A stretch of 64,000 nt of DNA from Pristionchus mayeri. Its lineage: Eukaryota; Nematoda; Chromadorea; Rhabditida; Neodiplogasteridae. Shown here piece by piece: positions 48,270 through 60,318 of the stretch. The translations under genes and the position numbers were made by a program. Numbering within the stretch: position 1 is the first letter of the stretch; the number at the start of each line of letters is the position of its first letter. The stretch spans positions 20,120,365 to 20,184,364 of the forward strand of contig BTRK01000006.1 of NCBI GenBank assembly GCA_036245805.1. The letters run 5' to 3'. The notes below the pieces were generated by a model. It was not told where the DNA came from. It did not search any database and saw nothing but the letters and a program-made list of their open reading frames with translations.

Positions 48270-51240
48270 ATTCGCAGAGGAATCAAATCCACGTCTCTGC
48301 TGAAATCCGAATCTTATCCTGTAGCGAATAACACATGTTGCAGTGTGTGTACTAACTCGTGATTTCACTGCATGAATTTATCAATTATGAGTGGTATCGA
48401 TATGAGTTCAATGGGCCAATTTGTCAATCCCAGACGGCAATTGTCTAAAACTGTGATAGATAACATCGTCACATATTGTGCGTGTTTCCCATGAAAATGT
48501 GGCTTGCTACTGCAGAGGATCTTGTGACTCAAGCACCCTCTCCTTCTGAAATGCACTCACTTTGGCGAAAAGAAGCACGGGACGAGCGGATGCGTGATAT
48601 GGATTTTGTTATTCAGTCGTTGCCTCAGCTCTTCCATCGATTCCCTCCTCGCCTTCCCTCCCCTCTCATTCTCGTCTTCGCTTTTCATTGATTTTATTTC
48701 ATGCCCGTTTTATCACGAAGCAATTCATTATTTTTTTTTGTAAATTGAATTGAAGGAAGATATGGTGCCTTGTTGTAATGGTTGGGGACATTCTTTTCGC
48801 TTCTTCCACGCGATTCTCACTCTTATTCTCCAATTATCACTGACTCACTCACTTTCACCCCTCGCCTCCAGGAACTTGCAAAGTCTCTATTTATCCCTCA
48901 TCTCGTGTATCTATTGCTACCTTTCCTCACTCTAGAATGCTGCGTGAAGTGATGCTCGAGTTCACACCTTTTTCCACCAATGGGCCACTGCTATCATTTT
49001 CATACAAATTTTCGATTGCATCTTCTTCCCATACCAATTACTTTCGGCATTTTTAAATATCGTGTTTTCTTGTTCTTACTAATTTCTCAATTGAAGCCGC
49101 CTACACTGGCTCAATGGCTATCAATGGCTACGTTAAAGGACATTGAAAGTTACAGATGGAAGTCAAGAGAAAAAACAAGGTATCTCTAAGAAGTAACTTG
49201 TTTGTCTGATAAAATGTTTGGCAGGATCCAACAGGACTCATCACAGGAATGCAGGCATCGTGCAACGTGGCTTATCTTCGAAAATTTCGACATCATCAAG
49301 AAGAAGCCAAGAGTGAGTGCCATTCTGAAAAGAAGGCATCATATTCATTTACAGGTATGTTCAGATTGAGGCGCCAAGAACAATCCGAGAGGACTACATG
49401 ATCAAGTGGTATTAACATCCATTCAGAATATCAGTAAATTGACAATTTTCAGCGACGAATTTCAATAATCGGTTGCGAAGAAATTTATTGTGTTCTTTTC
49501 TTCATAATATAAATATTGTGGTTGATAAAGATTTTATTATTGAATTGAGTCTTGGCTACGGTAAAATATCATATGATATCACAAAACGAGAGCCGGTTTG
49601 GTAGCATCGTCTTGAACTTTCATCTCTCCCTCACCTTCTTCCTTCCTCCCACTTCCGTTCTTCAGGGATCATATGATCTCCTTGCTTAATCACCTTCTCC
49701 ATCTGCCCACTCTCTCCCTTCAGTCGCTTATCCCTCTCTCCTCTCTTCCTTTGCTCCCCTGACCTTTAATTACTGTGCACCTGCCTATCCCTTACGCGTC
49801 AATATCTCCTCTCCCGATCTTTCTGCTCATTTGTCTCCTCCGATCTCTGCCTTCTCATTTCCATCCTTATTAATCTTCAGAATGGCTTCCTTCCACCCTG
49901 TCCTTTCGACCGATTATCGTGCTTTCGTTTCTTTATTGCCAATTCTCAATTGTTTTCCGAAGATTTCTTGATCAAAATGAAAATTATCAATTGAAGCCGC
50001 CTACATCGACTCAATCGTGCCCGCAAGGACGAGACGACCATTTACAAAGTTATTTATAGATGATTCACCTTGAATAACTCGCTTGGTTTTGGAATATTTA
50101 TTGCAAAAGTATTTGAGAATTTAAATCGTAATTCCTTCGAGATAAGAGTAACTCCTTACAGGAACTGACTACTCGGATTCGAAGAATTTCAATGTGGAGC
50201 CAACTGGACAAAAATATGCTCAAGCCCATTACAAAGGTGAGAGGTGCCAAATTTCCTATTAGAACTATTCAAATTGGTTCAAGGGAGAAATTGTAAGGGG
50301 ATTCCGAATTATGGCATTCAAAATCATTCAAATTACAGTTCTGACTGGGATAAGATGAAGTCTACGAAGCAACGAAAGGAAAAATCGAGAGAAGAAGGAG
50401 ATTATTGAGTTTGAGAATTCTACACATTCTATTCTCTGGATTTGTTTGTATTCTATGTAGTCGCTTATATTCTTCTTGCCCGTCCCACTCCTCCACAATG
50501 ATTTTTGCCGATGCCTCTCATAGCCCCATATCTCAAGCTGGATCCGCATGAACTTGACATTATTGATTTATTATCATGGATGTCTCGGAATTCGATTTAC
50601 GTATTTCTTAATTTAATTGTCGAAATGATAAACACATTTTTTTCACATTTCGAGAAGAATGGTGCTTACCAAATGAGATGCACAGATAGGATGTAATCCA
50701 CGGCTTATTTTGAACCGACTTTGGTGTACAAGGACGTTTATTCGGGGTTTCACCGATGCTCCATTACATCTTCATTCTCTTTCGTTTTGACTTTTCTGTC
50801 AAATTCATTCCCTCATTCATCTTTTCCTCGAACATTTTTTTGTGTGATATCCAGTTCGCTCACTTCTTCCTTCTTTTCATCGTACTTCCATCACAATGAA
50901 ACATAAAAATAATGAAAATTTATCGTGTGATAGAATTCCACAGTTGTCGACAGATTGAGGCCCGGGGATGAGAGACATATAGTGAAGGAGAGAAAGAAAT
51001 TATTCATGCTAGGTTAAATCATGTTGGCCAACTTGTATTTTCACAAAAATTGCAACTCTTTCTGCATAAACAAATTCTGCATATGATGGAAATATTCAAA
51101 GAATCCTCAGTGAATGAGAGTGCCTAGCCTATGACGATTTCTTCCACCCTCTTCCTCCCTGGGTATCCAGGTTAGGAAGTTGACTAGAGGCACTCGCATT
51201 GTCTTCACCATTGAGTGTGAATAGGAGTAGCCAGAATTCT
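48270..51240. other. intergenic with a possible small exon pair
   Basis: Mostly A/T-rich sequence with pyrimidine-rich blocks (48600-48950, 49620-49860). A possible exon at about 49225-49312 (DPTGLITGMQASCNVAYLRK) can join a short block ending near 49400, but no start or family is clear. A short duplicated phrase, CAATTGAAGCCGCCTACA, occurs at about 49091 and 49990. No other supported feature. Confidence 0.3.
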
Positions 51241-51314
51241 GAAAGTGAAAACTCCCACTTCTACTTATTTGCCCAGTGATCAACTCAAGAGCTCATTCGA
51301 TCTAATATCCAAAC

Positions 51315-52025
51315 ATGACCACGTCCGTTCGACTACTAATTCTCACGTACCTACTTCAGCAAGAGATTTGCGTGAGATTATCTTCATTGCTATTTCGCTT
51401 TGCTTTTATCCAACGAGAATTTTATATTCTCATCATAAGATGGAAAACAGATGAGAGTAAGGCCGATCCATTCATTTATGCTGCACGACCCATTTTGTCC
51501 TTGAAGGCCAGTGGCATATGCTTTGTTTCCACATCCAGTTCCACCAGAAGGACTGCAATTAGCGTCCAACATACCACTACTCAGGTATTGTTAAACACAT
51601 AAAGTGTGGATTAACAAGACTATAACATATTTGAATACACAGGTCGGCTGCACCATTCTGTGCCTGAAAGAAGCCAACGTGAGCTACACTTTCTTTTGAA
51701 AACAAAATAAACAATACGATATAAGAACTGTCAGTGCGGCGCATGCATCTTCAATACGACTACAAATCTGTGCGTGATGCTAAGTCCTCCCGATCTCTCG
51801 GCGCCAGACCAGTGTCCCGTACCCTACATAAGCCTAGTCAGAACAACCGCCAACTGCCCGTGTAAGTTCACTTGGACTTGTTGATGAAGTTTTGATCTAT
51901 GGTTCCTTTCAGACCTTCCTTCCTTCATTGTCGACCACGAATACTCGCCCGGATCGTGCTCCTCTACTTCTGATGTCGTGGCAGCTCCTCTGGAAGCACA
52001 GAAACCTGCCTGCGGCAATTTCTAA
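51315..52025 (+). CDS. small cysteine-rich secreted protein
   Basis: ATG 51315 gives a possible signal peptide (MTTSVRLLILTYLLQQEIC). Downstream exons join in frame: one ending with TTTQ near 51581, VGCTILCLKEAN (about 51642-51678), CGACIFNTTTNLCVML... to about 51860, and a last exon ending KPACGNF at TAA 52023-52025. The mature part would have about nine cysteines and few charges. Related in style to the next gene (53.3 kb). Family not recognised. The stop codon lies in the first bases of the terminal repeat of the MITE that follows. Confidence 0.5.
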
Positions 52026-52433
52026 TTTCTTGTATCTTTATGGAGAATCCATTCATGAATAAGTGTGCGAAATTGTAGAGTTAGGTGACTCTTCACACTT
52101 ATTTTACAGTCGATTAATGAAGGAGAGCCAAAGGGGGCGGAGCCTATACAAGTAGTCCAACCCGAAACATTCTCAACTCGCACGGAAAAATTATAATTAG
52201 AATGACTCTACTCCAAAGTGAAATTTGGATAACTCGATCTTACAAACCTGCTGAGCGAGTATGGAGCAGATCTGAGAAGGTTCATCTTTAACACATACCC
52301 CTTTTTTAGGGCTCCGCCCCCCTTTGACTCTACTTCATTAATCGACTTTATAATAAGTGTGAAGAATAGCCTAAGTCCACAATTTCGCACACTTATTCAT
52401 GAATGGATTCTCCATAAAGTGACAAGAAATTAG
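52022..52433. repeat. 412-bp MITE with long terminal inverted repeats
   Basis: The ends CTAATTTCTTGT are followed by a near-perfect inverted repeat of about 120 bp on each side, including GGAGAATCCATTCATGAATA at 52042 and its complement near 52390, and GGGGGCGGAGCC against GGCTCCGCCCCC. The spacer is A/T-rich and non-coding. Its left end overlaps the stop codon of the Cys-rich gene. Confidence 0.85.
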
Positions 52434-53299
52434 ATTTTTATCTTTACGGGAATCGTTGATTTCATGTTGATGAAAATCACGATCGAAAATTTTTCGAATT
52501 TTTGAATTCGACATCCGACCAACATGAAACTTTGTACAATAGTTCTCCATCACTAATATATAGTACCTGCAAAATTTGGGCTCTGCAGCTCAACTGAGCT
52601 CAAAGATATGACCAAAATACTAAATTTTAGTTGTCTATGAAAATCGATATACCGGCTTTCCCTGAGATACGCCAAACCACTCACATGTCAGATTATGATC
52701 ATCAGAGCTTGTGCTCTCTATACAGTTAGTTTAAACAAATTCCAATCCTCGGTAGAGTTTCAAAAAAATAATGTCTAACACATACACGGAATTTGATTGC
52801 GGTATTTTGCAATATAGATATAAGCAATCATGTATGGTATCGCTATATTCTCGTGCAGTTTACCTATCGAATGCTCCAAACCGTAGGTCTCTATCTTAAT
52901 TTTGAAGAATGATATGACAACGACAAATTAGTTGCGAAACTTTTGTCCGGTACTGTAAGGGATTGCCGAGAGTCCATGTCTTTCAAAGACTGGAGTGTTC
53001 TGATCAGGCACGTGGTTCTTCTCCCTCGGTTCGATCATCTATTACTTCAAGTGTGGAACTTGTGTGCGGCCACCAGCCACTCGTGAGTAGACTTTCGAAA
53101 ACAACTATCCAAATATGTGTCTAAGATGCAAATTAACAGCTCTGATGATTAGAGAGCGAAAATAAAATAATTGCATGTTTGGATAACTTTTTTGAAAGTA
53201 ATTATTTTTGTACTCGTGAGTCCGTCATTGTTGAAGGTGACGTAACAGTGAATCCCATTTGGAACAATGAACCGTTGAAATTATTCTCAATTCGCAGAG

Positions 53300-53858
53300 T
53301 CGGGAGATTGCGCCTGCGCTCAGTTCTCGATCAAGGCACCGCTTCCTGGATACAGTAATCCCACTTCGCCTTCTATTTGCACGCCGCCCGCCTGTCCCGG
53401 ATGGATTCAGTCAGAATATTTGCTTTTTTTGTTCTTTTGCACATTACACCACGAAATTACCATATATAATAGCGAATCGAGCAATAACTCAAAAATAGAG
53501 CATTTCTCATTAAAAAAACAAAATCGCTCGTTTTGACACAGTAATTACTCAGTATCACAGGCAACACTACTATCGAGTGCGAGGAGCAGGAGGAGTTGAG
53601 CAGAAAGTAAGTCGATTGTACTTTGTTTCTCGCTCATTGCTTTGATACAATACCATCATTCCCTACTCAATTACATAGTTATACCGTATACACACTTTCC
53701 AATGTAGACGAACACAACGATTCATTGAGGTGCTCAACTCGAATGGCCGATCGATCTACTGTGCGATGGGAGTGTGGATGCTGCTGGTGGACACGACGAC
53801 GTACTACAATCAGTATGCTATACTCGCTGGAACTTGCGTGACGGCAGATAGTGGATAG
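53300..53858 (+). CDS. second small cysteine-rich secreted protein, 3' exons
   Basis: Three exon blocks with good borders: about 53300-53419 (SGDCACAQFSIKAPLPGYSN, then CTPPACPGWIQS), about 53561-53607 (NTTIECEEQEEL) and about 53707-53858 (IYCAMGVWMLLVDTTTYYNQ, then YAILAGTCVTADSG and a stop at 53856-53858). The 5' end is uncertain; a Met at 52976 opens a frame, but its phase does not fit the next exon. Cys spacing C-x-C and C-x5-C recalls the 51.3-kb gene, suggesting a tandem pair. Function unknown. Confidence 0.4.
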
Positions 53859-54093
53859 AAGGGATTGCGTGAGATAAAGTTATTTCATACCATATTTTAC
53901 TTGGGGGGTTTCGAGAAGCAGATGATTTATCCCATACAACAGTTACATCAATCGTTGCAATAAATATTGTGAAATATCAGAAAATGGGTTCTCGGTTCCA
54001 TAAGTAAGCCAGAATTTCCGCTAGCAGAATGATAAGTAGGAAACTGTATATAGTATATTTAATTTTAAAAAGTCTTGTGATACTGGAGAGCTT

Positions 54094-56081
54094 CTAATTG
54101 TTCCCTCCATTCCTTATGACTCGCAATGGTGTGCAAACAACACAATCTGCTCTCTGGCAGTTTCTCCAGTGGTGGAGTATCTGTCGGGAGGATGCACAAT
54201 GGTCGTCTGAATTAATGGAATGAGATTGTCGAAACATGAGAGGACTCACAAGTGCATTGTCTCCCGTCGTTACAAGTGTCCATGTGATGCAGTACAGCCT
54301 TCATTGTAGAGCAGTGGGGAAGGGTGCAATGAATCTAAATTAGTGTGCAAAGTGTACAACTGTCTTTGAATTGCGAAACAGTTCAACAGTATTGTGTTCA
54401 AGTGGGTTACCATTTGTCTTTGTGCACACTTTTCAGCCTGGAGTAAGAGCATCAACTGTTGTTGGATCAGCCTCCTTCTTTCTGAGTCCAAGTAGGGAAT
54501 GTGTCTGCAAAAAGACAAAACATTGTTGTTCAATATAAAAGTTCAATTCACATCCACTCAGCGCAGAAGTCCAAGCCGCGGCTGATAGTGAACACAACGC
54601 GCTGATTTGTTCTCATGTTCATAATACAGTAGCGACCTTCTGACGTTTTGTAGAGCTTAATGACTACGAAATTGTAAAAATCGGATGGCAAACTCACAAC
54701 ATGGTCCGCATCTAATGCTCCTTGAATCTCAGCAAGGCTTATGGATCTCGAGAGCTTGAATTTCCATTCACCCTTCACGTTATGATTCATGCGCCTCTGG
54801 AAGGAATTCGTTCGTATAATACTAATCGCGGTTTCAATGGCTGAAGATTTCCAGAGATTTAATGACTAACTAATAGTGCGAATATAAGCCAATCCGAATT
54901 GACAATGAGAGATGTCATGTTGAGTGTTCCATACGCCGACAAATATTCCTCAAATTGGAAACTGGGCTGGAGTGGTTCCTGAAAATAAATTCATTGTACT
55001 GCATACGAACATTTTCCCACTAATGTTCCATCTTCGTAGATTGTGAGAGAGGTGAGTGGAGAGGCGTTAACGTATTCCATCAGGAATCGTTCACTGATGA
55101 TCTGAGAATCTTCCAGGATTCCAAGTGTTAGCGATTTTGGCTCAGCAACAAGGATAATTGCTATGAATCTGAATATTGAACCTTATTTTGGATACCACCT
55201 ATCAGCATTCATAATACCTCTCATAGAGCTTATTTGCATCAAAGACGCAGTTTATAATTTGAAGTGAAGTGAAAGCTTCAGTAGAAGTAACTTTCTCGAG
55301 GAAGGCAAGGAAGTTGGCGTCGATGCGAATCTTTAAGCAGTCGAGAGTCATTAGGGTCGTAAAAGTGAGAAATACCGATGAGAAATTGCATCTGGCAAAT
55401 TCAAACTTGCTCAATAAATCAGTGGCGCGTTTCGTAACAAGCTGAGTTGACAAAGGGTCAGGCTTTAATGTATTCGACACCTATAAATTGAAAGTATCGT
55501 TTGTTTAATCAGTTAGATGACCAACTCTCAAGTTATTCATGATTTCTATTGAGTCCTGCACTTCTTTCATGAATAGAGTAGAACTATTGAGGGAAGCACG
55601 CTGAATATATTTCTGTTCTCCATAAATCATTTCGAGCATGAATTCTCCATCGGCATTCTAAAACATTCCTCTCGATATTTTTTTATTTTTGTTGCATTAA
55701 CCGAAATCTTTGTCATACTAAGCTCAGATGCCGTGGCTTTCTTTCGATAATACACTGATAGATCACGCATTTTTGTATTCAGGGGCTCCAATTCGTCAAG
55801 GTCAAACCTGCAATTCATACCTACAACCTTTGATAACGATGGCGAAAGCTAAACAAGTGCCCATTACAGGGCAGATATAACAATAAAATGTAAAATGAAC
55901 TCACTGATTTAGTCGTGAATAAATGTCCAAGAGACAGTCATTAGGAAGCTGAGAGATGTAATCCTGAATGAAATTCCGTATTTTGCATTACCAAATTTGC
56001 CAGTACCTCTTTCATCGATGTTTTCATGCTGACATGAGATTCTTCCAAGGGTTCATTCGATGCATGCTGTCGCTTAGACAT
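54094..56081 (-). CDS. F-box protein with C-terminal TAZ zinc finger, 480 aa
   Basis: Eleven exons join with no frame error: 55992-56081, 55905-55963, 55702-55807, 55526-55657, 55218-55480, 55021-55168, 54871-54978, 54552-54796, 54411-54504, 54250-54334 and 54094-54206 (stop 54094-54096). Residues 31-80 are an F-box ([18 protein letters not shown]). Residues about 85-380 are a Leu/Ile-rich associated domain. Residues about 388-473 are a TAZ finger as in CBP/p300: [24 protein letters not shown], then H432-x3-C436, C442, C447 and H456-x3-C460-x4-C465-x2-C468. Zinc sites 2 and 3 are complete. In site 1 the usual His is Gln406 (C410, C418 and C423 kept), and the C-to-C loop is 7 instead of about 12 residues. 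The exon ending FCAEW splices in phase into the TAZ exon. Predicted SCF adaptor whose TAZ part may bind disordered activator regions. Confidence 0.85.
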
Positions 56082-56840
56082 CCTCGCACTAATCTTCAGA
56101 AAATATGAATGTGCAGACACCAAGTAAGCAAGTTCTGGAAATTAACACACGTAGAGCGTCATAAACAATCGATCAGCAATAACAAAAAATCATCAGCAAT
56201 GGGAAAGGAATCGAAGCGAAATGATGACTGAGTTGTACGAGAGTAGCAGAGAGCGAGATAGAAGTGCGTGTCTGGCAACGCATACCCATTGGCCGAGTTT
56301 TATGCGTTGCAGTAGAGCACCAAATACTGTAATCTAATCGCTTCAGAATAGGAAGGAACGCCGAATGAAAACGGCTGTCCACACTTTAAGCACAGGCAAC
56401 ATTGTAATGAAACAAATGGTGGACCAGAAGGAGCGAAAGGAGCGAAAATATTTGCCAAAATTTAAGCGGGAAGTGTGATGCCGTCGAGCTATGGATCTAG
56501 TAAATCTGAGTATTGTTTTGCTCATGCATCAATCGATCAAGTCATTTTTTCGTAATAATCAATTCATCCGCATTGCATTAGTTATTGGATACATATTTAA
56601 TAAAATTAAAATTGATGTTCGAATGAAACAATAAACAATGAAGGTAGATGAGTATGAATGTAAAAGTAAAATATGGTCTGAATAGGATAATCTGGCAAAA
56701 TACTACGAACTACGGATACTCTTCTTTAACTGGTTAACATGCTATTAGCAAATGGTTCCAATCTATTCTAAAAAATATTTCATTATTGCAAAACAAATGA
56801 AATTATAAAAACGACGTTGTTGTATATGATATCAAGATCA
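56082..56840. other. intergenic, promoter of the F-box-TAZ gene
   Basis: About 760 bp of A/T-rich sequence between the start of the F-box-TAZ gene and the stop of the next minus-strand fragment. No separate feature is supported. Confidence 0.35.
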
Positions 56841-56845
56841 CAGGT

Positions 56846-57250
56846 TCATATATCCAGGTGTTCAATACATATTTTTCCTCTATTAAAATTTTTCACAATG
56901 TATGCTCCAATCTGAACTTCCGAAATTTGCTGCCGTGTATGAGCAGTGAAAGAAATGCGCTTCTCCTTGTGATGGAAAAACTGAACAATGATAAGAGCAA
57001 CATTATTTGAGGCACAAATCTTTTGCAATTGACTTACTTGAATAAGCTTCTCCACATCTCTCAGAGGGATGGATCGATCAATATTCACATTTCTGAACAT
57101 TCCATCAAAGTAAATGGTATCGCATTTTCGAGTTAGAATATTCTGAGTTAGAGATGCAATATTGAAATTTTCATGATATGCATGTTTCATTTCATAAACG
57201 ATTATGTGCTTGACCACATCAGCGACCAGAAGAAGAACATTGATGAAGCC
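56846..57250 (-). pseudogene. C-terminal fragment of an F-box-type gene
   Basis: Two exons (about 57040-57250 and 56846-56980) with motifs INVLLLVADVVKHIIVYEMK, DTIYFDGMFRNVNIDRSIP and ISEVQIGAYIVKNFNRGK, ending at a stop at 56846. The alternating strand/helix pattern and Leu/Ile content match the C-terminal domains of the nearby F-box genes. The upstream acceptor lies directly next to a 1.9-kb foldback, and no earlier exon is seen beyond it, so the 5' part has been lost or separated. Confidence 0.5.
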
Positions 57251-59135
57251 TAGGTGAAGTATATGAGTGACTATCTGAGAGGATTAAGCATGTGCCGTAC
57301 AACGAAAAATAAGCTCTCAATTTGAAGATTGTTCTAGGGGTAACTTTTCGCGTAGAGTTCGAAAATCTACCTTAGATAGCCGTATCTCTGACCTCTCATT
57401 TCCTGTGTCGCGCTATACCTGGGTGGTCGGTTTTTGTAACTTTTGAACGGTTAATCCAAACTCCATAAATGTATAGTGATTCTGAAATATCTCGACGAAA
57501 TAAGCATTTTTACTGTTAGAAGTAAAGAGCTTGCTCATCTATGAAAAAAGTTTAGGCCATTTGAATTCTAAAAATTGGTGAACTGACACCTTATCCTCGG
57601 AATGCCCCTTTTTGAACATGTTCATTGGATTCCACGTGATAAGTTACCCCTGGGTGTCTTTTCGGTCCAAAAGAGCGGGATGCATGGGGTTTCACGCTTC
57701 GAGGGAAATGAAGATATATAAAATCTCAGTATAAATATGTATTTTTCAGGCAAAGCATCGTGATTTCAGATCACTATTGAACAAATATTTACTATTCAAG
57801 AATGCAGAAGTATTATTACGCTTGAAAATACGGAGTTTCGCTCATTCTTAAAAATCGATTTTTTCATCTTCGAAAAATCTCCATTTTGAACGTTGCTAAC
57901 TTTAAAAATGCAATTGAAATCTCGCAAGTTCAAAGTAATTCGTATAATATGTACCGAAATAAATGAGAAAAAGTTGTACAGAGGCTCTCACAAATTGTGA
58001 TTTTTGAAATATTCTTGCAAGAAAATGCAATTTTTAAGCTTCCATATTCGAAATAAATTATATTTCGAAAGCATTTTCGTAAAATTTTGAGAAAATTTCA
58101 CTTATTAATATTTTTAAATACGAGTTTTGTCGATTGGCATTGATCAGAGTAGGTTTTGAGTTGTCTTTGAAATTTCGATTTGCACATGACACAACATTTT
58201 GATATTTTTTGAATCGCTGAAATTTAAAATAACGAACATATTTTCCCATCACCTTATATGCCAAAATTGTTTTATGCCTGAAATTAGTCGAATCCCCTCG
58301 AAAATACATATTGATTTTTCATAAATTATTTTTACGCACTCTCAAAACAGCGTTTCCATGCAATAATATTTCAGCAATCACAATGTGTGGGAGCCTCTAT
58401 ACAACTTTTTCTCATTTATGTCGGTACACATTATACGAAATACTTTGAACTTGCGGGATTTCAATTGCATGTTTAAAGTTAGCAACGTTCAAAATGGAGA
58501 TTTTTCGAAGATGAAAAAATCGATTTTTAAGAATGAGCGAAACTCCGTATTTTCAAGCGTAATCATACTTCTGCATTCTTGAATAGTAAATATTTGTGCA
58601 ATAGTGATCTGAAATCACGATGTTTTGCCTGAAAAATACATATTTATACTGAGATTTTACATAACTTCATTTCCCTCGAAGCGGGAAACCCCATGCATCC
58701 CGCTCTTTTGGAGCGAAAAGATGCACCCAGGGGTAAATTTTCACGTGGAATCCAATGAACATGTTCAAAAAGGGGCATTCCGAGGATAAGGTGTCAGTTC
58801 ACCAATTTTTAAAATTCAAATGGCCTAAACTTTTTTCAAAGATGAGTAAGCTCTTCACTTCTAACAGTAAAAATGCTTATTTCGTCGAGATATTTCAGAA
58901 TTACTATAGATTTATGGAGTTTGGATGAGCCGTTCAAAAGTTACAAAAACCGACCACCTAGGTATAGTGCGACACAGGAAATGAGAGGTCAGAGATACGG
59001 CTATCTAAGGTAGATTTTCGAACTCTACGCGAAAAGTTACCCCTAGAACAATCTTAAAATTGAGACTTTATTTTTCGTTGTACGGCACATAGGTGAAATA
59101 GCTCAGTTCTCTCAGATAGTTACTCATATATACAA
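57250..59135. mobile_element. 1.9-kb foldback element
   Basis: Arms of about 770 bp (57250-58025 and 58365-59135) are near-perfect reverse complements around a spacer of about 340 bp. The terminal motif is TATGAGTGACTATCTGAGAG. The right arm matches 31005-31330 in the nest at 28-31 kb, defining one family. No transposase is encoded. It abuts the truncated F-box fragment on its left. Confidence 0.85.
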
Positions 59136-59249
59136 TATATTGGCCATGTTACATGGCAACATAAATATTCGAATTATCTAGAAAATGCCCTATATTTAGA
59201 GAAAAATAAAAAACCTTTTGTGATCAGATTGACACTCAATTGAACTTCT

Positions 59250-60318
59250 AACGGCCTAAAATTAGATTAAATATTGAAATATATGAAGCTGTTCGCGTAA
59301 GAATCGAACAAATCGGAGCAGGGTTGGCACAGGCCAAAAATACCGATTTTTCGAAACTTTGGTTACTGGGGTTTTCGAGGGTGCTGAAGACGATGGTCAT
59401 ATCCATTTTGCACGTAGAACCTTCGTTGAGGCCAGACGACGTCACGTCAAAATCGCATTATGGCATGCATCTCTGCACCTGGTATTCACGAAATTAAGTG
59501 AACATGTTTATCGGGGTAAAATTTAATGGCGATCACGACTGTGTAGTCTAAATTTTGAGATTTACTAAAATAAATTTTAAAATTTTTCTAAAAATTCGGA
59601 GAGTCAAAAGCATAAAATGAAAGTACCTCCGATTTAACCGGATTAATGTGATGATTCCAACTATATTTTTCATATTCATATTGGACATGCTCAATTTTTG
59701 TGGTGTAATTAAATGTATCTAAACATTGAGAGAGGAACTTCCTCCTTTCCTTGATCTACCGCGAGGTCTCTCGGCCCGTATCGACTGATCTCTTCCCCCT
59801 CTGACTGTCTGCACTCTCTCCTCTTCCCATTGTCTCTCATATGCCCACTGGCACTCACTCTGATCATCTCTCAATTTTTAGATACATTTAATTACACTAC
59901 AAAAATTGAGCATGTCGAATATGAAAATGAAAAATATATTTGGAATACTCAGATTAATCCGGTTAAATCAGTGGTACTTCCATTTTATGCTTTTGAATCT
60001 CCGAATTTTTAGAAAAAATTTTAAAATTTATTTTAGTAAATCTCAAAATTTAGACTACACAGTCGTGATCGCCATTAAATTTTACCCCGAGAAACATGTT
60101 CACTTAATTTTCTGAGTATCAGGTGCAGAGATACATGCCATAATGCGATTTCGACGTGACATCGTCTTGCCTCAACGAAGGATCTACGTACAAAATGAAT
60201 ATGACCATCATCTTCAGCACCCTCGAAAACCCCCGTAAACAGAGTTTCGAAAAATCGGTAATTTTGGCCTGTGCCAAACATTGTTCGACTCTTACACGAA
60301 CGGCTTCATATATATTGC
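59250..60318. repeat. 1.07-kb palindrome with coding-like arms
   Basis: Arms 59268-59735 and 59865-60318 are reverse complements with scattered substitutions, around a spacer of about 130 bp. The distal part of each arm carries a related open frame reading outward (SSGLNEGSTCKMDMTIVFST in the left arm on the minus strand, SSCLNEGSTYKMNMTIIFST in the right arm on the plus strand). The right one continues past the arm into unique sequence. This looks like an inverted duplication of part of a gene rather than a simple transposon. Confidence 0.75.

Noticed and set aside
54094..54504. TAZ finger as a separate small gene
   Set aside because: There is no start codon or promoter space, and the phase-2 splice from the exon ending at 54552 keeps the frame.
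58058..58582. Coding frames in the 57-59 kb foldback
   Set aside because: A/T-rich frames appear on both strands of the arms as mirror images and lack domains.
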